Positions 4,836-6,734 of a stretch of DNA of 6,734 bases are shown in pieces; position 1 is the first letter of the stretch; the number at the start of each line of letters is the position of its first letter. The notes beneath the pieces are model-generated. The model searched no databases. It saw nothing but the letters and a program-made list of their open reading frames with translations, and was not told the origin of the DNA. The stretch comes from Bacteroidaceae bacterium (GTDB lineage: Bacteria > Bacteroidota > Bacteroidia > Bacteroidales > Bacteroidaceae). The translations under genes and the position numbers were made by a program. The DNA is taken from the NCBI GenBank assembly GCA_017548225.1, contig JAFYMV010000175.1, positions 1 through 6,734 on the forward strand. Direction: 5' to 3'.

Positions 4836-6257
4836 TTATATCTTTCCCCATTCGTCCCATACGATGAGCTCTTCGTCGAGGGCGATATGCCTCTTCTCGC
4901 CTCGCCCACCCTGTATGGTATAGCTATCTGCCACGCTATCGTGTACTACGGCGCGGAAGGCCTGTCGTATGCGCGATATCTTTTCGTTGATGGAGTTGTC
5001 CAGCGGGTTGCAAAGTCGCTCCACCGACTCCTTCTGCTTGATGTTGAGTCGTTTTTGGTGCAATATGCGTAGGTAGATATTTGCCAACTCGTTGCTATAG
5101 TCGCACAGTTCCTTGATGGGTACCCCTTCGGGGTGGCGTAAGAAGAAGAGGTATACCGCCTTGTCTATAGGCAGCATCGATACCTCCTTGCCATAGTCGG
5201 TGAGTATTAGTCGGGCGTCGTTGGTCACCTCCAGAGGACTAGGCTTCACGGTCAGCCTCACGATCTGTTGTATGAAGTGCTCCTTCACCCCATGTCGGCG
5301 CAGCATGTTCACCCTTTCCTCTATCTCGTGCAGCAGCTGCCTATCCTCATCAGAGAGTTTTTCTAGCTTGGGAGCGTATGTAGCATATGTAGGTGTGCTG
5401 GTAAAGCCTCTACGGCACTGCTCCTCTTCGAGAATGTCTCCATCCTCCTCCCCTTCTGAGTTGTTCAGACCTTTCAGTATGGAGTCAAAGTCAATGCTCC
5501 TACCCTCACGATACATTGTTCTCGTCTCGTCCTTCCTTGCTGTATCGCGCTTGCATTGGGCACTCTCTCCGTCTTCGGTGAACAACAATTCAGCAGCGCT
5601 ATACTTTATTTTCTTTTCAGAAGCCACGCAGCAGCTGATGTCTTCGTCGTCATAGTTATTTATGCAAGAGCACATGTAGGCATCCTCTCTCCTGCTGGCC
5701 TGATATCTCAGTTCACTCCAGTAGCCCCATATCTGCGCCATGAGCCCGTTCGTGCTCTTTGCATCGAGCTTCACGCCCTTTATCTTGGCCGTCCAGCTCT
5801 GCCGTTCAGCGTTCCACGCTATGTCATCAATCCTTACTATGGCCGTGCCTATAGGCTCGTTCAGTAGGCATCCCTGCATCTTGAGCAAAGTCTCGGCGTT
5901 CCACTCCACTCCGAGTGTATCCACGCCATAGTATTGCGCTATTGCCTCCGCCTCTTTCGGGGCATAGATGAAGGCATATCCCACATCCTTGAATCTACGC
6001 GCTATCTCCTCATAGCGGCTATTTATCAGCTTGTTAGCTATGGGGTTGTACTCATCTTCCAGGTATAGCACCATCCCTTGAAATTCCCATCTATCATTGA
6101 AGTCCATGCATACCATATCCATGTTCACCTCCATGTTCACCTTGTGCAGTTCTTTGTATGGAGTTACCGGCCCGATGCGTTGTTCCCGCTCCGACTTCGT
6201 AGATGCGCCCTTTGTGTTTTGTGCTTTTCGTCTTTTCAACCAATCAAACATAGTCAT
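4836..6257 (-). CDS. protein of unknown function with a conserved Bacteroidales-type C-terminal region
   Basis: The protein has 473 residues. It has no signal peptide or membrane segment, so it is probably cytoplasmic. Residues 5-30 are basic. Residues 40-185 form a globular region (VNMDMVCMDF, VGYAFIYAP, VEWN). Residues 190-295 are polar, acidic and low in complexity, likely a linker, and include a cysteine group (C196, C198, C209, C210). Residues 296-470 form a second compact region: a helical start, then LPIDKAVYLFFLRHPEGV (362-379), and NSINEKISRIRQAF (421-434), ending in an IVWDEW strand. This C-terminal block recalls a widespread family of uncharacterised Bacteroidales proteins, from memory only. 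The alternation of helices with a strand pair could be winged-helix-like, which is inference. The ATG at 6257 is preceded by an A-rich stretch, as usual where Shine-Dalgarno sites are absent; a second ATG at 6251 is also possible. A hairpin terminator follows. Confidence 0.88.
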   Translation of the reverse strand: MTMFDWLKRRKAQNTKGASTKSEREQRIGPVTPYKELHKVNMEVNMDMVCMDFNDRWEFQGMVLYLEDEYNPIANKLINSRYEEIARRFKDVGYAFIYAPKEAEAIAQYYGVDTLGVEWNAETLLKMQGCLLNEPIGTAIVRIDDIAWNAERQSWTAKIKGVKLDAKSTNGLMAQIWGYWSELRYQASRREDAYMCSCINNYDDEDISCCVASEKKIKYSAAELLFTEDGESAQCKRDTARKDETRTMYREGRSIDFDSILKGLNNSEGEEDGDILEEEQCRRGFTSTPTYATYAPKLEKLSDEDRQLLHEIEERVNMLRRHGVKEHFIQQIVRLTVKPSPLEVTNDARLILTDYGKEVSMLPIDKAVYLFFLRHPEGVPIKELCDYSNELANIYLRILHQKRLNIKQKESVERLCNPLDNSINEKISRIRQAFRAVVHDSVADSYTIQGGRGEKRHIALDEELIVWDEWGKI

Positions 6258-6388
6258 CTGTTTTTTTTCTCTGTGCGAATATACAAAAGTTTTTCGTAAC
6301 CATCATCGTCTAGTCTTCGATAAAATGAAAATCCCCTCAAGGTTCGTGCAAGCTGAACGCAGAATCATCCCCTCACCCACTCATCCCC
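6258..6388. other. spacer with a 9-base repeat and a G-rich tract
   Basis: ATCCCCTCA occurs three times: 6331-6339, 6367-6375 and 6383-6391, the last overlapping the stop codon of the next gene. On the minus strand G-runs at 6395-6393, 6388-6385, 6378-6376 and 6372-6369 are spaced by 4, 6 and 3 bases, a canonical G-quadruplex pattern. A weak hairpin GTTC/GAAC (6342-6357) precedes a T-rich stretch and may be a weak terminator. A near-match to the -7 element (AACTTTTG, one mismatch) lies about 30 bases before the ATG at 6257. Confidence 0.6.
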
Positions 6389-6734
6389 TCAACCCTCCTC
6401 CAGCATAAATGTCCGTATGCGGTCGAATAGCGAAGCGAGGTAGCTCACCACCTTCCCCACCCGCTTCTCCACCTGCAGCTTTAGCGTAGTAGTGTCGTCG
6501 TGCACCTCTACGGGTTGTGTGCGAGGCTCGGGAGCGATGTCCGCCACCATCTCCCTGCTCGGTATCTCGGGCAATGTCACCGCCTGTGCCACCGCCTGTA
6601 TCATCGCCTGTTGCTTAGCCACTCTCCGCTCCATCTTCTCTCGTATGCGTGCCTCGCGCACCTCCTCGCTGGTGCGTATGGTCTTCACCTTTCTTATCTT
6701 GCCCGCTCCTGTGTTCGTGGTCGTATGATTCGTA
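6389..6734 (-). CDS. small charged protein of unknown function, N-terminus outside the window
   Basis: The frame ends at TGA (6389-6391) and stays open to the right edge. A GTG at 6688 would give 99 residues, but the frame continues upstream without a stop for the remaining 15 codons (reading NHTTTNTGAGKIRK before the GTG), so the real start probably lies outside. The visible part begins with a long charged helix, likely coiled coil (EEVREARIREKMERRVAKQQ, then an alanine/glutamine-rich stretch). A proline-containing linker follows (about residues 39-62 from the GTG), then a C-terminal amphipathic helix (VEKRVGKVVSYLASLFDRIR). There is no signal peptide or membrane segment in what is visible. 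The function is unknown. It lies 131 bases upstream of the 473-residue gene on the same strand, and the two may be co-transcribed. Confidence 0.7.
   Translation of the reverse strand, partial: TNHTTTNTGAGKIRKVKTIRTSEEVREARIREKMERRVAKQQAMIQAVAQAVTLPEIPSREMVADIAPEPRTQPVEVHDDTTTLKLQVEKRVGKVVSYLASLFDRIRTFMLEEG

Overview
The window fits a bacterium of the order Bacteroidales, perhaps Porphyromonas-like; the genus is only a guess. The reasons are the Bacteroidetes-type promoter elements (TAnnTTTG) placed correctly before several genes, the absence of Shine-Dalgarno motifs, roughly balanced GC in the genes with AT-rich spacers, and the sequence style of the proteins. All five supported genes are on the minus strand, so the window is read transcriptionally from right to left.

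Right to left, the layout is as follows. A partial gene for a small charged protein (6389-6734) enters from the right edge. A 131-base spacer follows, with a G-quadruplex-type motif on the transcribed-RNA sense. Next is a 473-residue cytoplasmic-looking protein (4836-6257) whose C-terminal part resembles a conserved Bacteroidales domain of unknown function; it ends in a hairpin terminator. A 331-base spacer carries a promoter and a long leader for an exported 446-residue protein (3164-4504) of unknown function. That gene ends at a terminator (3059-3091). A 225-base regulatory region precedes dnaB, the replicative DNA helicase (1353-2933); it holds a DnaA-box cluster and a promoter. dnaB is followed by a run of nested hairpins ending in a strong terminator (1167-1192). 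A gene-poor stretch of about 1.0 kb (128-1166) comes next, then the N-terminus of an XRE-family regulator that runs off the left edge.

The genes look like separate transcription units rather than one operon, because terminators and promoters lie between most of them. Nothing here forms an obvious multigene system. The points most worth a second look are the DnaA-box cluster directly upstream of the dnaB promoter, the SSB-like Pro-Phe tip on a proline-rich tail of DnaB, the stacked hairpins in the dnaB 3' region, and the two genes of unknown function.
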